Of a stretch of DNA of 64,000 nt, positions 1-12,900 are shown one piece after another. Each line of letters begins with the position of its first letter. The first letter of the stretch is position 1. Made by a program: the position numbers and the translations under genes. Below the pieces are notes generated by a model. It ran no database searches, was not told the origin of the DNA, and saw only the letters and a list, made by a program, of their open reading frames with translations. The stretch is from Ziziphus jujuba (Eukaryota > Streptophyta > Magnoliopsida > Rosales > Rhamnaceae), in the NCBI RefSeq assembly GCF_031755915.1, contig NC_083385.1:16327001-16391000 (forward strand), in the 5' to 3' direction.

Positions 1-629
1 GTAAACATTGGTTAACAACGTTCTGTAACAAACGTTAATCAACATTCATTAGCTTAATCCATGAACATGCATCCAAGACAAAACTCTAGGCAGATGTGAA
101 CTTGCTCCAAGAGGAAACAATGAACAATGTGGAAATGCTTATGAGAAAACAATAAACAGGTGTGGACTTGGTCCAAGAGGAAACAATAAACAGGTGAACT
201 TGCTCCATGAGGAAATGGCAAATAGGTGTGAATTCATCCAAGAGAATTAAGCAGGTGTGAACTTGAATGAAGAGGGTACACAGAACAAATTAGACCTTGC
301 ATCCAGGCCCCAGCAAAGACATGTTTAACATGGCAACAATAATACCACATAATTCTGTCAGAAATCAACAATCAATAATACCACCCAATGGATGCATACT
401 GAGTCTCACAATGGCCATAACTTTCATCAGGTATATATTAACAAAATTCTGTCAGAAATCAACAATCTGTGTTTAGGCATGTTATCTTAAACTGAATTGA
501 ATAAGATATAGAATCAAAATGAAAGCAACATAAATATAATTTTAGAACAAAAATGAAAATATATGCAAGCTTATAGATAATGGCATAGCACAATGCAGTT
601 TTTTATTTTACTCAAAAAGTTCAGCTAAC
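1..629. other. Downstream intron of the LMBR1-like gene, with short repeats
   Basis: This stretch lies just beyond the donor of the sixth LMBR1-like exon and most likely belongs to a long intron, because the rest of that family's protein (after the YYRYK segment) is not encoded here on the minus strand. I see no exon. It contains an array of imperfect direct repeats (about 80-290) and a 21-base segment starting TTCTGTCAGAAATC that occurs twice, near 353 and 448. Confidence 0.6.
80..290. repeat. Imperfect minisatellite, about 35-45 bp units
   Basis: About five diverged copies of a unit built around CAGGTGTGAACTTG, CTCCAAGAGGAAAC and AATAAA follow each other. Copies differ in length and by point changes, so this is an old tandem array rather than a fresh expansion. 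It is probably intronic in the LMBR1-like gene. Confidence 0.65.
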
Positions 630-3421
630 CTTTTATATCTGTAATATTCTTCCCGTGCTCCCCGAAGATGACGCCTGAGCGTTGCCATCGACTTCTCATC
701 AGTATCATAATCCATATCATTTTCCCCTAATCGTCCACCTTGAGGTTTGAACGATGGGTCTTCCCTGAACTGGAAGGAATTATGTCCCAAATGTCAAACC
801 TCAATGGAACAAAGGTTAATTACTTAATTCAATTGTTAAAATAAAAGTAAGCAAATACCATTTGAGTTAACATATTGTCAATGACATCCATGTAACGTCT
901 CAAAGGGTCACGCTTGGACATCTGATTTGATGTTGCTTGAGCGACCTATCAAAGAAACCACCATCAAGTTTGGATAAAATAAAATGATACATGTTATCAG
1001 TTATATCAGACACAAAAATCCTTTATGGAAGTGCTAAAGATTTGACATGCATGATACAGGAATGAACAGAAAGATAATTTAGTGTCCTTAAAAAATAGGA
1101 AATATTGGTGGATTTTCTCTCAGTACTTTTATAGCATTGTCCACTCCAAGATATTTTTCTCATCATCAAGTTTGAAAAATTACCACTATAGCATTTGAAA
1201 GTTCTTGATGAGCATCATCAAGTTTTACAGCCATTTTAGCAATTTTATGAGAAAGAACTTTTTGGCGGATGGTCCAATCTGCATTTTTCCAAATGCTCTT
1301 AGGAATTTCACTCAAACCAAAGCCAAGAAGAAATGCGCCTGTGACAAGCCCAAATGTATTTGAGCATCCCATGGCAAATCCTAGAACACTTCCACCCCTG
1401 TTTATAAATGCATCAAGAAAAATAATAAGAAGAAATAGCTCAAACAAGCATCCCATGGCAAATCCTAGAACACTTCCCTTTAAGTAATATTACCATGCTT
1501 CATTCATCTGTGACAAATAAATTTATTTAGAACATAAAAAGCATGCACAAATACAGCAAATAAACGCAGAGACATCAAGACTGTATAAAGCTAAAAAAAA
1601 ATAAATAATAAATTAAAAAAATAAATAAATAAATAAATTTAGTAATGATATCTTGAGCTAAATTCAGATCACAAAAACTATAATCCATTAGTGGAACTCC
1701 AACTTTTAGAAGGTGAGATACAAACCAGTTTTTGTGCATCATGATAAGGAGAATAAGTCCGAAAAGGCCAATTGCTCCTAGTATTAGATAAAAGACTAAA
1801 TTTACATGCACACTAGTCTTCAATCTTTCTGTCACAGTGAAGTCTCCAGCATCTTCAAAACCCTGAATAAGGGGCACCACAGCCCTGCTTAGAGATAATT
1901 TAAATATATGAGGAAATGTGCATGTCTAATCTGTAAATCCAGCAAAAAAAATCTCTTGAACGTAAAAATAATAATTTACACCAACCACAAATAGTTGAAA
2001 GATAAAATTTCATTACTTGAAACTCAAGTCAAATCAATCAAATAAGATTCCAAACATATATATTTAACTACCAAACCATGCAAACAGCCAATACGTATCA
2101 TACAAATAACTACCAAAAATCCTACTATGTATGCCCTTTATTTCAAGCTTTACTACTTAGATATATAAACGGATAATAGAGAGGGACAAAAGGAGTCAAG
2201 AGTTCAGAATAAATACCAAGTCAGTAAAAAAGTACTCCAATATGACCAGCTCCAAAAGAAAGAGATTCCTCCACTATAGATATCATTTATTGTCTGTACA
2301 CGTAACAAACGAACAAGCTACGTTAGTCAAAGCACATCAACCATTATAGAGACATATGCTTCAAACAATCATTACTTTCAAATTCAAAATATATTGAAAA
2401 CAGCAAGACTTTAGGCATTTTAAAAAAACAAAAGGATATGTTCTACATTTAGCAATCATATTTATATTTATTTTCTTGTTTCGAGTTTGCCTAACACTAT
2501 TGGCACAATAATTATGGAATGCAGAAAGGAAAGAGAGAGTTCCTGGTTGGATAAAAACAATGCTAAATTATATGCTGGCATATAAGGCTTTAAAACTTAG
2601 TTCTTAGTTCACATGAACATCATACGCAGCACCAAAACGAAAACTGAATATAGGCAAGTGTTTCTTTCTTGTCTTTGAGCAAAAAACAAGGGGGGAAAAA
2701 AATTTGCCCTGGGGCAAATTTGTGATTTTTCTTGTTTTTTTCCCCCTTTTGTTTCTTTAGCTTTGCTACAACTAATAATGCAGAATCAATAACAATCCAG
2801 AAGAAAAATGTTTATGCCACTTAATTCTGTCATGAAACGCTGCATTCCAGACTGATTAATGCGTGAAAATTACGCTAAAATTCCAAATTTCCAAACAATT
2901 CACCAACCCTAACCGAACCACCCAAGATTAATCACGAAATTGGCATTGCGAAATCAATTGTACCATCATACAGCGAAAATCCAAATCCACAGAAACCAAT
3001 AAAATCAAACCTAATTCACACGACGCGAAAGAATCCTAACAAAATTTCCAGATCACTAAGCACAACATTGTGTTCACACTATCTGAAACCAAATAAATTA
3101 AACACACACACAACACCCCCCCCCCAAAAAAAAAAACAAAAACCAAAAAAAAAAAATCAAAACGCTTCTAAATCAATAATTGACTCCAAAAATGCCGATT
3201 TTTTCCCCAAAAAAAAAAAAAAAAGTAAAGCAATCAAAGTTTTGCTAACGTACCGTCCAAATATCAGCTGGAACGAGGATGATAATGGAGAGAGAACAGA
3301 ACCAAGTGTATCCGACTGTGAGCATCACATAGCGAGGGACTTCTGGACCCGCGAAGTACCTCAGCGTCAAAATCACCATGCCCACCGTCAAGGGCAACGA
3401 GATCAGGTAAAACACCCACAT
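630..3421 (-). CDS. LMBR1 domain-containing membrane protein, 5' part (6 exons, gene runs off the left edge)
   Basis: Six coding exons on the minus strand join in frame: 3254-3421 (starts ATG, MWVFYLISLPLTVG), 2217-2293, 1726-1884, 1184-1397, 859-945 and 630-769. All junctions are GT-AG and phases agree, giving about 281 residues before the edge. The product matches the plant LMBR1-like / LMBD2 family, polytopic membrane proteins of unclear biochemical role that resemble lipocalin-receptor-like proteins. Visible hydrophobic segments are residues 3-20, 36-52, the FFWSWSYWSTFLLTW segment, and the NLVFYLILGAIGLFGL and TGAFLLGFGL stretches. A cytosolic-looking charged region follows (SKRDPLRRY, REDPSFKPQGG, DYDTDEKSMATLRRHLR). 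The last exon ends on a split codon, so coding continues to the left, outside the window. A likely TATA box (CTATAAATGG read on the minus strand) lies near 3618-3627. A 31-bp piece of exon 4 is duplicated in the preceding intron. Family assignment is firm; function is not. Confidence 0.93.
1363..1477. repeat. 31-bp direct duplication across the 5' edge of LMBR1-like exon 4
   Basis: Positions 1363-1393, inside exon 4 near its acceptor, and 1447-1477, in the upstream intron, are identical over 31 bases, starting AGCATCCCATGG. Read on the minus strand the copy encodes the same GSVLGFAMGC residues, and it is also preceded by an AG, so it could act as a decoy acceptor. Confidence 0.85.
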
Positions 3422-4967
3422 CTCTTTCTCTTCTCTCGCTCCGACGGGTCAGTTGAAGCGGATCCGACGACCCGATCGCTGCACCGTCTCCGCCCGGTTC
3501 GCCAGCCGTGCTCCGGTTGCGATGCGTGTCATGCGCGTGGTTCGAGCATATAAAATCAAATTCGACGCTTCGCAGCGATACCGATGCCTTTAAACTCCTC
3601 GGCATATCGTATCATGCCATTTATAGGCTTCTCTTTTGGAGCAATTTCACCATGCTTATGTGTACGACTTTTCGGCTTTTTGGGCCGGGTCGGTTTTATG
3701 GATGCCGGTCCACATGCCGGTCCAAATTTCGGAATTTCACCAATAGGTAGGTTGAGCCCATTTGCTTTCCCAGCAGGCAACTCCGAAAATAAAATTTTTA
3801 TTTTTATTTTTATTAAATGAAGTTTTATTTATTAATAAATGATAACGTATGCTTCCAGACGTACTAACTAACCACTAGAATTAAGAAATTATCAAATATT
3901 TAAGAGTGGAGTTAATAGTTCAAGAATTGTCATGGCTTTCGATTTTTTTTTTAAATGATTTTTTAAGAATGAAAGAGAGTGACCGGTTCAAAATACTTTA
4001 ATTTGGTATGATTGAAAAAAAAAAAAAAAAAAAAAGGCACACATATTAAACGAATTTCCAATCGAATTAATTCATAGAAAATTGCTTCTTCTGATTGTGG
4101 ACAAAGTAGAAAATTACAAACACTTTATAGATATAAAAGAAAATTGCTTTGCATATTAATTTTCATTAATATTTTTATGTGATATGAAAATTTTATCTAC
4201 TCATAAAAGGAGAGATTCTCTCATGATATATGCCTCGTTTGGTCAAAATCACTTGCTTTTTGTAATGATTTTGCCTCTTCCTCGTGTTTTCTTAAAAGGC
4301 TTAGAAGGCAAAGTCACATAACTTATAAAAAATAAAAATAAAATAAACAAATAACAAATGAATAAAAGTCTCTGTTAAACACAAACTTAATAATTAAAAA
4401 ATGATGTGTAATATTGTAGACTGAAATTATGTTGACTTGGACTAGGCCTATGCAATATGTATAGGAAGCTACCCCAAATGTCACAGCTAATTTAAAAAAT
4501 CAACAAAAAAATAATAAATAAATAAAAATTGTTAGTGGGTAATGGAAAATAACAGGATGAGTGATTTTATTATCTTTTATATACTTGTGTGACCATAGGT
4601 TTACCACAATTAAATATGACAGAATATCAACCATAGCTTCTTCTTTTTTTCTTTTTTGATTAGGATTACAATAATATTACAATATAAAAAGAAGAGAATG
4701 TGATTTAAATTCACAATATGTGAATGTAAGGGGTATTCCATTAGACCAAATTCATTTGTCACTTGGAATATCCTTTTGGAAACAACTCAATAACAAAGTC
4801 TACTAATTTTTTTATTTTTATTTTTTTTTACAGAAATTATATATTTCAAAGCTTTTTTTGTTTTAGCCAAGCCTTATAATAGTGGACTTGTAACCAAGTT
4901 AGGGTATTAAAGTGGTTGATGCATTGAAGAACTTTGGATTAAGATGGGCTTAAGAAAAAAAGATAAA
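3422..4967. other. Upstream region of the LMBR1-like gene; no other gene seen
   Basis: The first 200 bp are the presumed leader and core promoter of the minus-strand LMBR1-like gene (purine-rich leader on that strand, TATA-like element near 3618-3627). The rest, up to the hAT end near 4968, is AT-rich with A or T runs (4015-4035) and shows no exon-like coding stretch on either strand. Confidence 0.6.
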
Positions 4968-5777
4968 TAGGTGCCTGGCAAAATACCATATGACCCATTA
5001 ACACGACATGAATCCGTATGATATTTTGCTGGTTTGGGTCTATTATATTGGATTGGATCCATATTAATGTCACCCAATAAAACATGATAAGAAAATGGGT
5101 GTTAACGGGTGGAATCCGTTAAATCTATTTATATGGGATATTTTTATAATTTTATATGATATAATAACTTTACCGTAAAACTAAGATAATAAAACGTTTG
5201 TTGCCTTTTTAGCCTTAGCCTTTGCCCTAAATACGTTATTATTCTCTCATTCTCAATTTTATAATCAAAGAGCTCAACAAGATTTTTCAGATTTGGAAAG
5301 CTATTTTAATATCATTGGAACTTAGAAGTTTATAGATCTAAAAAAATAGTTGACTAAAGATAACAAAGTAAGATTTTATTATTGTTTTTTAGTCTTTCAA
5401 TTTTGATTTAATGTTTAAGTTTATCACATTACATTAGAAATTACTAGGAAACCCATTGGGAAATTACAAATAAATGTTCCCATGATGTCCAAAAAAATTT
5501 TGTTATATTATTAATTGGTTTATTTGTTTAGTTAATTATTTCACTTCGAATTGAAACTTTGCTTGAGCCACTTAGAATTCAGCGCCTACTTTTTTATTCA
5601 TTCATTCATTTTTTTTGGGGTAAACTTTTTTTTTTTTTTGAAAGTCCCGTAGATTTGAACTAAATGCAGCTCACGATTCCAAAATCCAATCAAATATTAA
5701 ACTATACACTTTTTTTTCCTAAACAGTGAAATTAACTAGAAGATATGACTAATATTTTACTTGTAAATTATTTTCTC

Positions 5778-5885
5778 ACATAAAAGACAATCAATTCACT
5801 CACATGCTCTATATATATATATATATATAACATAAAGGACAGCCCATTCATTCACATGTACTCTATATACATATATATATAATAT
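5778..5885. repeat. Two tandem ~52-bp units, each ending in a (TA)n tract
   Basis: A unit of the form ACATAAA(A/G)GACA ... TTCA(C/T)TCACATG followed by TCTATATATA occurs twice in a row with about 52-bp spacing. A third, weaker trace (AAAGAACAGTGCGCCACATG) follows. It lies inside the left part of the hAT element, in non-coding sequence. Confidence 0.6.
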
Positions 5886-6191
5886 AGAAAGTAAAGAACA
5901 GTGCGCCACATGATTGAAATTTATATTTTTATGAGTTTATAGCATTTATTGTTCTAAATTATAAGTTGTATATGAGTTAAATATATAAATACATATTATA
6001 GGAGCTGTGTATAACTTAAATGATGAATGACCATGGCTGAATCTATTTTTTCATCAATTTCCACATTTTTTATCATACTTTTATATGCAAAATAATAATA
6101 ACAATAATAATAATATATTTTAAAATAACATCAGGTGCTAACATTAATTATAATAAATTAATAATATATTTGATTTTTCATATGCATGTAG

Positions 6192-6901
6192 ATAGATCCA
6201 ATCAATGTTAATGAAGACTCTATCGAGGTTCCAACTAAAGTAGATGTTACCACATACAATATAAAGAGCATTGAGGAAACTGATACAACAAAGAAGACTA
6301 AGGGCTTACATGTAGGTAAGGGTGCAAAACGAAAATTGAGATCACCTACTTGGAATTTATTTGAATTATTATCACTTGGTGAGGATAAAAAGAAACGTGC
6401 TAAGTGTAAGCAATGTGGGACAACATATTTATGTGATAGTTCTCATGGAATAGGAAATATGTTGCATCATATTTCAATTTGTCCTAAAAAAACGAGATGG
6501 TAATGTTAAACAAATGCATTTATCTAATTCTCGAGGACATGTTTTGATGAAATCTTCAAATTTTGATTATGAAATTTTTTGCAATTTGATCATAGAGGCA
6601 ATTATCAAGCATGATTTGCCTTTTAACTTTGTTGAATATGAAGGCATAAGGGCTATCTTTTCATATATTTCTGCTGATCTCAAGCTGCCATATAGGAGCA
6701 CAGTTAAGGCATGCATGTTAAAGATGTTTAAAATCGAAAAATAAAAGCTTCATAATTTCTTAGATTCAGTTAAAGATAGGACAAGTTTGACATCAAATTT
6801 ATAGACCTTTGTATCAACTAATAGTTATCTTACTCTTACAGCCACTTTATTGATCAATAATAGAAATTGCAAAAAAGGATTTTAAATTTTTGTTATATGC
6901 C
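6192..6901 (+). pseudogene. hAT transposase, N-terminal part (BED zinc finger), broken
   Basis: After a plausible acceptor (TGCATGTAG, ends 6191) the frame encodes a basic, Lys-rich leader and a BED-type zinc finger: TWNLFELL, then CKQCG (two zinc ligands), then HHISIC (further ligands). A frameshift near 6490-6497 moves the reading to the frame holding FDYEIFCNLIIEAIIKHDLPF and the VEYEGIRAIF region typical of plant Ac/RICESLEEPER-like transposases. Stops at 6742-6744 and several more follow before coding similarity is cut at 6906 by the inserted LTR element. It cannot make a full transposase. Confidence 0.85.
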
Positions 6902-6906
6902 CCCAC

Positions 6907-9822
6907 TGTAACACCCCGTCCCAAATTACATCGGAGTTCGTGCACGTTGACCGAGGTTGACCAATCACCGAGTGGGTCAAAAGTTGACTTTTTGTTTTAG
7001 TTGAAATTTCTAGTTGACCATGGTACCGTGGCGAAGTGCATGATGCCCCGAGTTCGTAGACTAGTAGCACGTCGAAAACGGAGCTACGGTTTGAAAGTTA
7101 TGGGCAAAACAAGTCGAGGTGCAAACTGTCCAAAAGGTGCCGGGAGTTGACTTTTTATTGTTGTGTAATTTTGTTTTGACTTTTGTATGGCTATAAAGTA
7201 CTCATCAATACGAGTTCATAAACTAGCGGCTCGCTTAAATTGGACATCTGGTTAAAAAGTTATGGACGTGTGAAGTTCACCGGATACCGTAATATTTTAT
7301 TATATCTGGCTTAAGTGCACAGTAATGCCATGTGTCATCACCTGATTGGTCCACGTGGGTGAACAGTGTCACCCGCGATGGCTTTTATTTGACAAAAACG
7401 TCAGGGAGGAGAGAGAAAGAGAGAGAGGAGAGAGAAAGGGAGAGAGAAACGACCAGCCGTAGAAAATCGTCAAATTTTCTGGCCGATCCTTGCTACACGT
7501 GCTGGCCAGATGGGAGCGCCTTCCCATTTCCAGCCGAACCCTGAAATTTCACGACCGCTGGTCGCCGAACGCACCCAGACCGAGCCGGCGAAGCTCGGCG
7601 GTGATTTTTCCCCTCCACCGCCGTTGACCCGTATCCGGCCACTTTTAAGCCACACGCACCTAACCGGTCCCTCACCCGTGGCAATTCCAACCTACCCACC
7701 AAATTTCACGGCCACCGAACCTCCGACGAGCCGGAATCGAAGCATTTTCCGGCGAGGCACCGAAAATCTTCAAACCCCGATCTCTTCGCCGTCCGGCCTC
7801 CGTTTGCCTCACCGCCGGTCCCGTTGGAATCCTCTTTCCTTAATCTACAAAACCATCAAAAATATCAGCCAACGGCCACCGGACGCGCCGCCACCGGAAA
7901 TGGTTGCCGGTGACCACGGCGGCTCGCCGGAAGTCACTGTTCCGGCGAGTACCCAGTTGCACCGCCTGTCTCTGTCCGCTAATTCCAACCTCCTGGATCC
8001 AAATCCGGTATCCTTTTCCTCCAATTCGCGATGGTTTGAGAGAATTGAGGAGTCGAATCCCGAAAGCTTTCCGATGAGATTCCGGCCACCTCGGGTCCGA
8101 TCTCCGGGAAGTAAGACCGAATCCGTGATCCTCATCACTCAAGCTTCGATTCAGTATATCACTCGTAATTTTTAGTTGTCGTTTGTGTTCGCTCCCCAGG
8201 TACCCATTTGGGAATTACCCGATTAAAATATTAGTATATTTGGTTGGTGTACTGTGAATGTTTTAGATGCGCGTGCGAGTAGTGGAGTTGATCCTGAGGA
8301 GGATCTTAGCTAATATATGCGCTTAAGGTGAGTGACCCACCTTTAAAAATATTTTGGGGCAAGTAATTATATTTAATTGGTGTTTAATTGATATTTGAAT
8401 TATGCTCATGTGGTGCAATTTAATTATGATTTTATTGTGATTTAATTTATTTATTATGCATGAACAAGGTATATTTTAGTAATAATCGTATGTGATTTTA
8501 ATATTATTTTTCTGGCACAATTGGTTTAAATATTTTAAGGAAAATATTTGTTTAAAGTGGAAGTTTAAATTTTTATAATTATGCACGTGGTATATTGTTT
8601 GTTGAACCTCGTATTACGAGAAAAATTATTGTTTTACTGTTATCGATGTTTTCGTACCGAGTTGTTAAAGGAAAGTATGTGGGATGGTAAATGTGCAAAT
8701 TGGTATATTTCCCACGGTAAATTTGGAAAAATGATACGGTTATAATTAATTTAATAATTATTTTAGACGCATTCATACAGTATTGGTGTTCTGGTGTATA
8801 TATATGGTTAGCGCGCAAGTATTATGTCTCCCGTGAGTTGCCATTGGACCGTGGGTAGGCAAGTTTGATATTGGCCACAGCCGCCCCCCTCCTTGGCCGG
8901 GATGACGGTTTCAGCAGCGGTACTGTCGGGACGCCGAAGTGCCGTTTGCAAGTTTCTCTCTTTAATCTCCCCGCCAGTCGGTGCTCGGGACGCTGGATAT
9001 CGGAGGGCATCACCGGTATATGGTGTGGTGCATCAAGTGTAAATTTTCAGATAAAATTTCAAACCCAAAGTGTTCAAAAATTATTTATTATATGTATTTA
9101 CATTTTAATTACATTTGGGGTATTTATTTATTTATTGTTTATTAAATTGTTTGATCCCTTGGTTTTCGGAAAATACGAATATTGAGTTTTGTGAAAATGT
9201 TTTAAAAAGGAACTTTTCCAACGGAGTGATTAGTGAGAGTTTTGAGAGAAATTATTATTTTCAACTGTTATTATTTATTTACCTATTTAATTGCCGGTAT
9301 TAATTAAATTCTCTTATTTGTTATATTATTATTAAAAGTGTTCAGTAGCTAGGGTCGCTCACTGAGATAATTAGCATCTCACGTTTTTAATTCCGTTCCC
9401 TTAGGTGCAAGGGGTGGTAGACGTTCTTCCGGGACGAACCAAATATCCGCCGCTATCGTAGTTCGAGAAGTACCTTTGTACTCGTTCAATTCAGTTGTAA
9501 TATTTCTTTCATCTTTGTTGTATTTTCTATTGAATAGCACTTCATGAAGCTCTGTATACTATTCTGGACACTTATGTTTTATTTGTGCACTGGATTACTG
9601 TTATTCTTGTGAAGTGTTGTAAGATTGTGGAATCAATTTGTAGTATTGTGGGAGGAATAAGGGGATGAATATAGAAGTGTGTTTTCAGTGGAGGTAATTT
9701 GTGGTAAGTCCTATCCTTAGGGGAGGTGCTGCCGGATTTTTCTGTTGGAAGGTTCGGTGGTATTTCCCTAGGATCAGGGCTTGTCTAGGGTTCCGGGGAG
9801 AAATTCTGGATGGGTCCTGACA
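6907..9822 (+). repeat. 5' LTR of the Gypsy element (2,916 bp)
   Basis: It begins TGTAACACCCCGTCCC and ends GGGTCCTGACA, directly before the primer-binding site. The LTR has a GC-rich block (about 7390-8150, opening with a GA-rich tract), an AT-rich middle, a second GC-rich block (about 8820-9030) and a 3' section near 9400-9820. Open frames in the GC-rich block are not kept in the 3' LTR. Against the 3' LTR I count about ten differences in the first 150 bp and fewer in the AT-rich middle. Confidence 0.95.
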
Positions 9823-9824
9823 GT

Positions 9825-9836
9825 TGGTATCAGAGC
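9825..9836 (+). other. Primer-binding site, initiator tRNA-Met
   Basis: TGGTATCAGAGC, two bases after the 5' LTR, is the exact complement of the 3' end of plant initiator tRNA-Met including the added CCA. The same 3' end is encoded by the tRNA gene at 59790-59861. Confidence 0.95.
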
Positions 9837-9965
9837 ATAGGTTCTTGTAATCCTAAGGGACTGTGCATTGCTGTACAGCCCATCCGTAAATTTCTCTCTT
9901 TTTTGTAATCGTGCTTAAGTGTCTTTGTTTCTAAACTCTTATTTGTTTCCTCAAAATCTACTACG

Positions 9966-12900
9966 ATGCATAGGCGGGACGCATGGAGTACTCGGGAACA
10001 CTCAGCTGAGAGTTCCGGGAGTCAATCGAGCCTTAGGCAACTTGTCTCTCAACTAACTCGAGCCTTAGGAGGTTCAAGATCTAATAATCGATCCGTGGAT
10101 CAAGCTCGACGTTTGGGAGCCGTGAACTTCGATGGAAGCCAAGGCCCAGCTGCAGCCATAAATTGGCTATTCAACATGGAGAAAATCCTAGGAGAGGGGA
10201 TGCAGTGTCCCGACGAGGATATGGTGAGAATCTTTGGTTTCTTATTAGAAGGAGACGCCCGGAAGTGGTGGCAAGTAGAAAAGACTCGTAGAAGGCATAC
10301 GTAGGATCAGTTTAAGGTTGCCTTCTCTACTGAGTATTGTCCTCCTGCCTACCGTAAGGCAAGAAGGAGAGAGTTCGAGGAACTGCGACAGGGGAACATG
10401 ACAGTGTCCGAGTACGAGAGAAGATTTCGGGAACTATCCGAATTCTGCATGCACATGATTCTCGACGATCATGCGAAGAAGGTGAGGTTCATAGATGGTC
10501 TGAATGAAAATATAGCCCTCAACCTTGCTGGATCAGTACATCCCACCTATCAGTCTGCCAGGGATGCAGCGTTGGAGCTAAAGAGACAGGTGGAGATGCG
10601 CAAACCCTCGAGGCACAGATCATTCGAAGGTTCATACAGTGGAGCACCTAGCCAGGGAACGTCCAAGAAGAGTCATAGCTCAGGCTCATCGGGTAGTGGT
10701 GGACTGAGCCCACGAGGCAGATTTCAGAGGAGAGGCAGTTATCGTATACCCTAGTCAGCTCGCCATTCGATCAGTGGGGATACAAGCTCGTATCAGCAGT
10801 CACACTTTGGTTCTCCGCGGATTTGTCCAATTTGTAGGAGGAAGCATTCTGGGCCGTGTCAGATGGATGGTTTATATTTTCAATGTGGGCAGCCAGGCCA
10901 CATAAGGAGGGAGTGCCTTTATGGTAGTGGTAGTATGCTAGGAGTAGGTCGACGAGCACAGCATACTGGTGTATTTCAAGGTCAGAGTTCCCAGGGGAGT
11001 CAGGCAGTAGGAGCTTCTTCGGGATCAGCCCAACCGTTTGCAGGATCGAGTCGAGATAGAGGAAGGAAACCCCAGCAGACAGGTCAAGGTCGGGTGTTTG
11101 CTATGACGCAGCAGGAAGCCAGGACCACACCTGACGTTGTCACAGGTACTTTGAATATTTTTAGTAATGACACACGTGTGCTTATAGACCCGGGAGCAAC
11201 ACATTCGTTCATCTCAAGAGAATTTGTCGTTCGGGTCGGTATGATCCTTACTCCTTTAGAATGCCTATTAGAAATAGCCACTCCTGCGGGAGAATCCTTG
11301 TGGCCCAGCCAGTTGATCAAGGAGTGTTTCTTCTACATCGAAGATCAAGTGATGGAAGCGGACTTGATCCTGTTGGATCTATCCGGACTTGATGTAATCT
11401 TGGGCATGGATTGGTTGGCAAGGAACCATGCATCCGTAGATTGTTTTAGCAAAGAAGTTACATTCAGGAGGCCAGGTTTGCCTGAAGCGGTATTCCGTGG
11501 GGAAGTTGGAAGGCCTTTGCTGAGGTTGATATCTACCCTTACCGCCAAGAAGCTACTGAATAAGGGTTGCCAAGGGTATTTGGCTCATGTGATAGATACC
11601 CGAGTAAGTGGGGTCAGGTTGGAAGACATGCCCGTTGTGCGGGATTTTCCGGATGTGTTTCCTAAGAAGTTACCAGGATTGCCTCCGGAAAGGGAAGTTG
11701 ACTTTCCCATTGAATTAATTCCGGATACCGTGCCTATTTCTCTACCACCGTATCTGATGGCTCCAGCGGAGTTAAGGGAGCTAAAGGTCCAATTGCAAGA
11801 TTTGGTAGATAAGGGGTTTATTAGACCAAGCATATCGCCATGGGGAGCTCCAGTTTTGTTTGTGAAGAAGAAGGATGGTAGTCTAAGACTGTGCATCGAC
11901 TACCGACAACTTAATAAGGTAACCATTCCTAATCGCTATCCGTTGCCAAGGATAGATGATCTATTTGACCAACTCCAAGGTGCCAAAGTATTTTCCAAGA
12001 TCGACTTGAGATCTGGATACCATCAGTTAAGGATCCGAGAGTCGAACATTGCTAAGACTACCTTTAGGACGAGGTACGGACATTATGAATTCCTAGTGAT
12101 GTCGTTCGGACTCACCAATGCCCCAGCAGCTTTTATGGATTTGATGAATCAGTTGTTTCATCCGTACTTGGATCGTTTTGTTATTGTATTCATAGATGAC
12201 ATCCTGATCTATTCTAGGAGCCAAGAAGAGCACGTGAAGCATTTGAAGAGAGTGCTCCAAACTCTAAGGCAGCATCAGCTATATGCTAAGTTCGACAAGT
12301 GTGAATTCTGGTTGAATCAAGTGGGTTTTCTCGGACATATCGTGTCAGCCGAAGGCATCTATGTGGACCCTGATAAGGTGAAGGCGATGTTGAGTTGGGA
12401 GCGCCCTACCACTGTGAGGGAAGTACGAAGTTTTCTTGGATTAACGGGATACTACCGTCGTTTTATAGAAGGGTTTTCGAGAATTGCTGGACCGCTTCAT
12501 AACTTAACCCGAAAGAAGGTTGAATTTAGCTGGACGGACAGGTGTGAACAGAGTTTTCAGGAATTGAAGCAAAGGTTAACATCCGCACCTGTCTTAACTT
12601 TACCTAATGGGAATGAAGGTTTTGAAGTCTATTGTGATGCATCCCATCAAGGGTTGGGTTGCGTGCTAATGCAGAATCAAATGGTGGTAGCGTACGCATC
12701 ACGGCAATTGAAGCAGCACGAACAGAATTACCCTACGCATGACTTAGAATTGGCGGGCGGTAGTCTTTGCTCTAAAGAAGTGGAGACACTACTTGTATGG
12801 GGCCACATGCCAAATTTATACCGACCACAAAAGCCTCAAGTACATTTTCACTCAGAATGAGTTAAATATGAGGCAAAAGAGATGGATGGAGTTATTGAAG

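Noticed and set aside
3068..3553. 161-codon plus-strand frame at the LMBR1-like start
   Set aside because: It is antisense to the clear first exon of the LMBR1-like gene and starts in a low-complexity Pro/Lys stretch.
3264..3605. Minus-strand 113-codon frame over LMBR1-like exon 1
   Set aside because: It is a different frame from the one encoding the conserved MWVFYLISLPLTVG start.
7510..8175. 221-codon open frame in the 5' LTR
   Set aside because: The frame is not kept in the 3' LTR or in the solo LTR, several other frames of the same GC-rich block are equally open, and no family is recognised.
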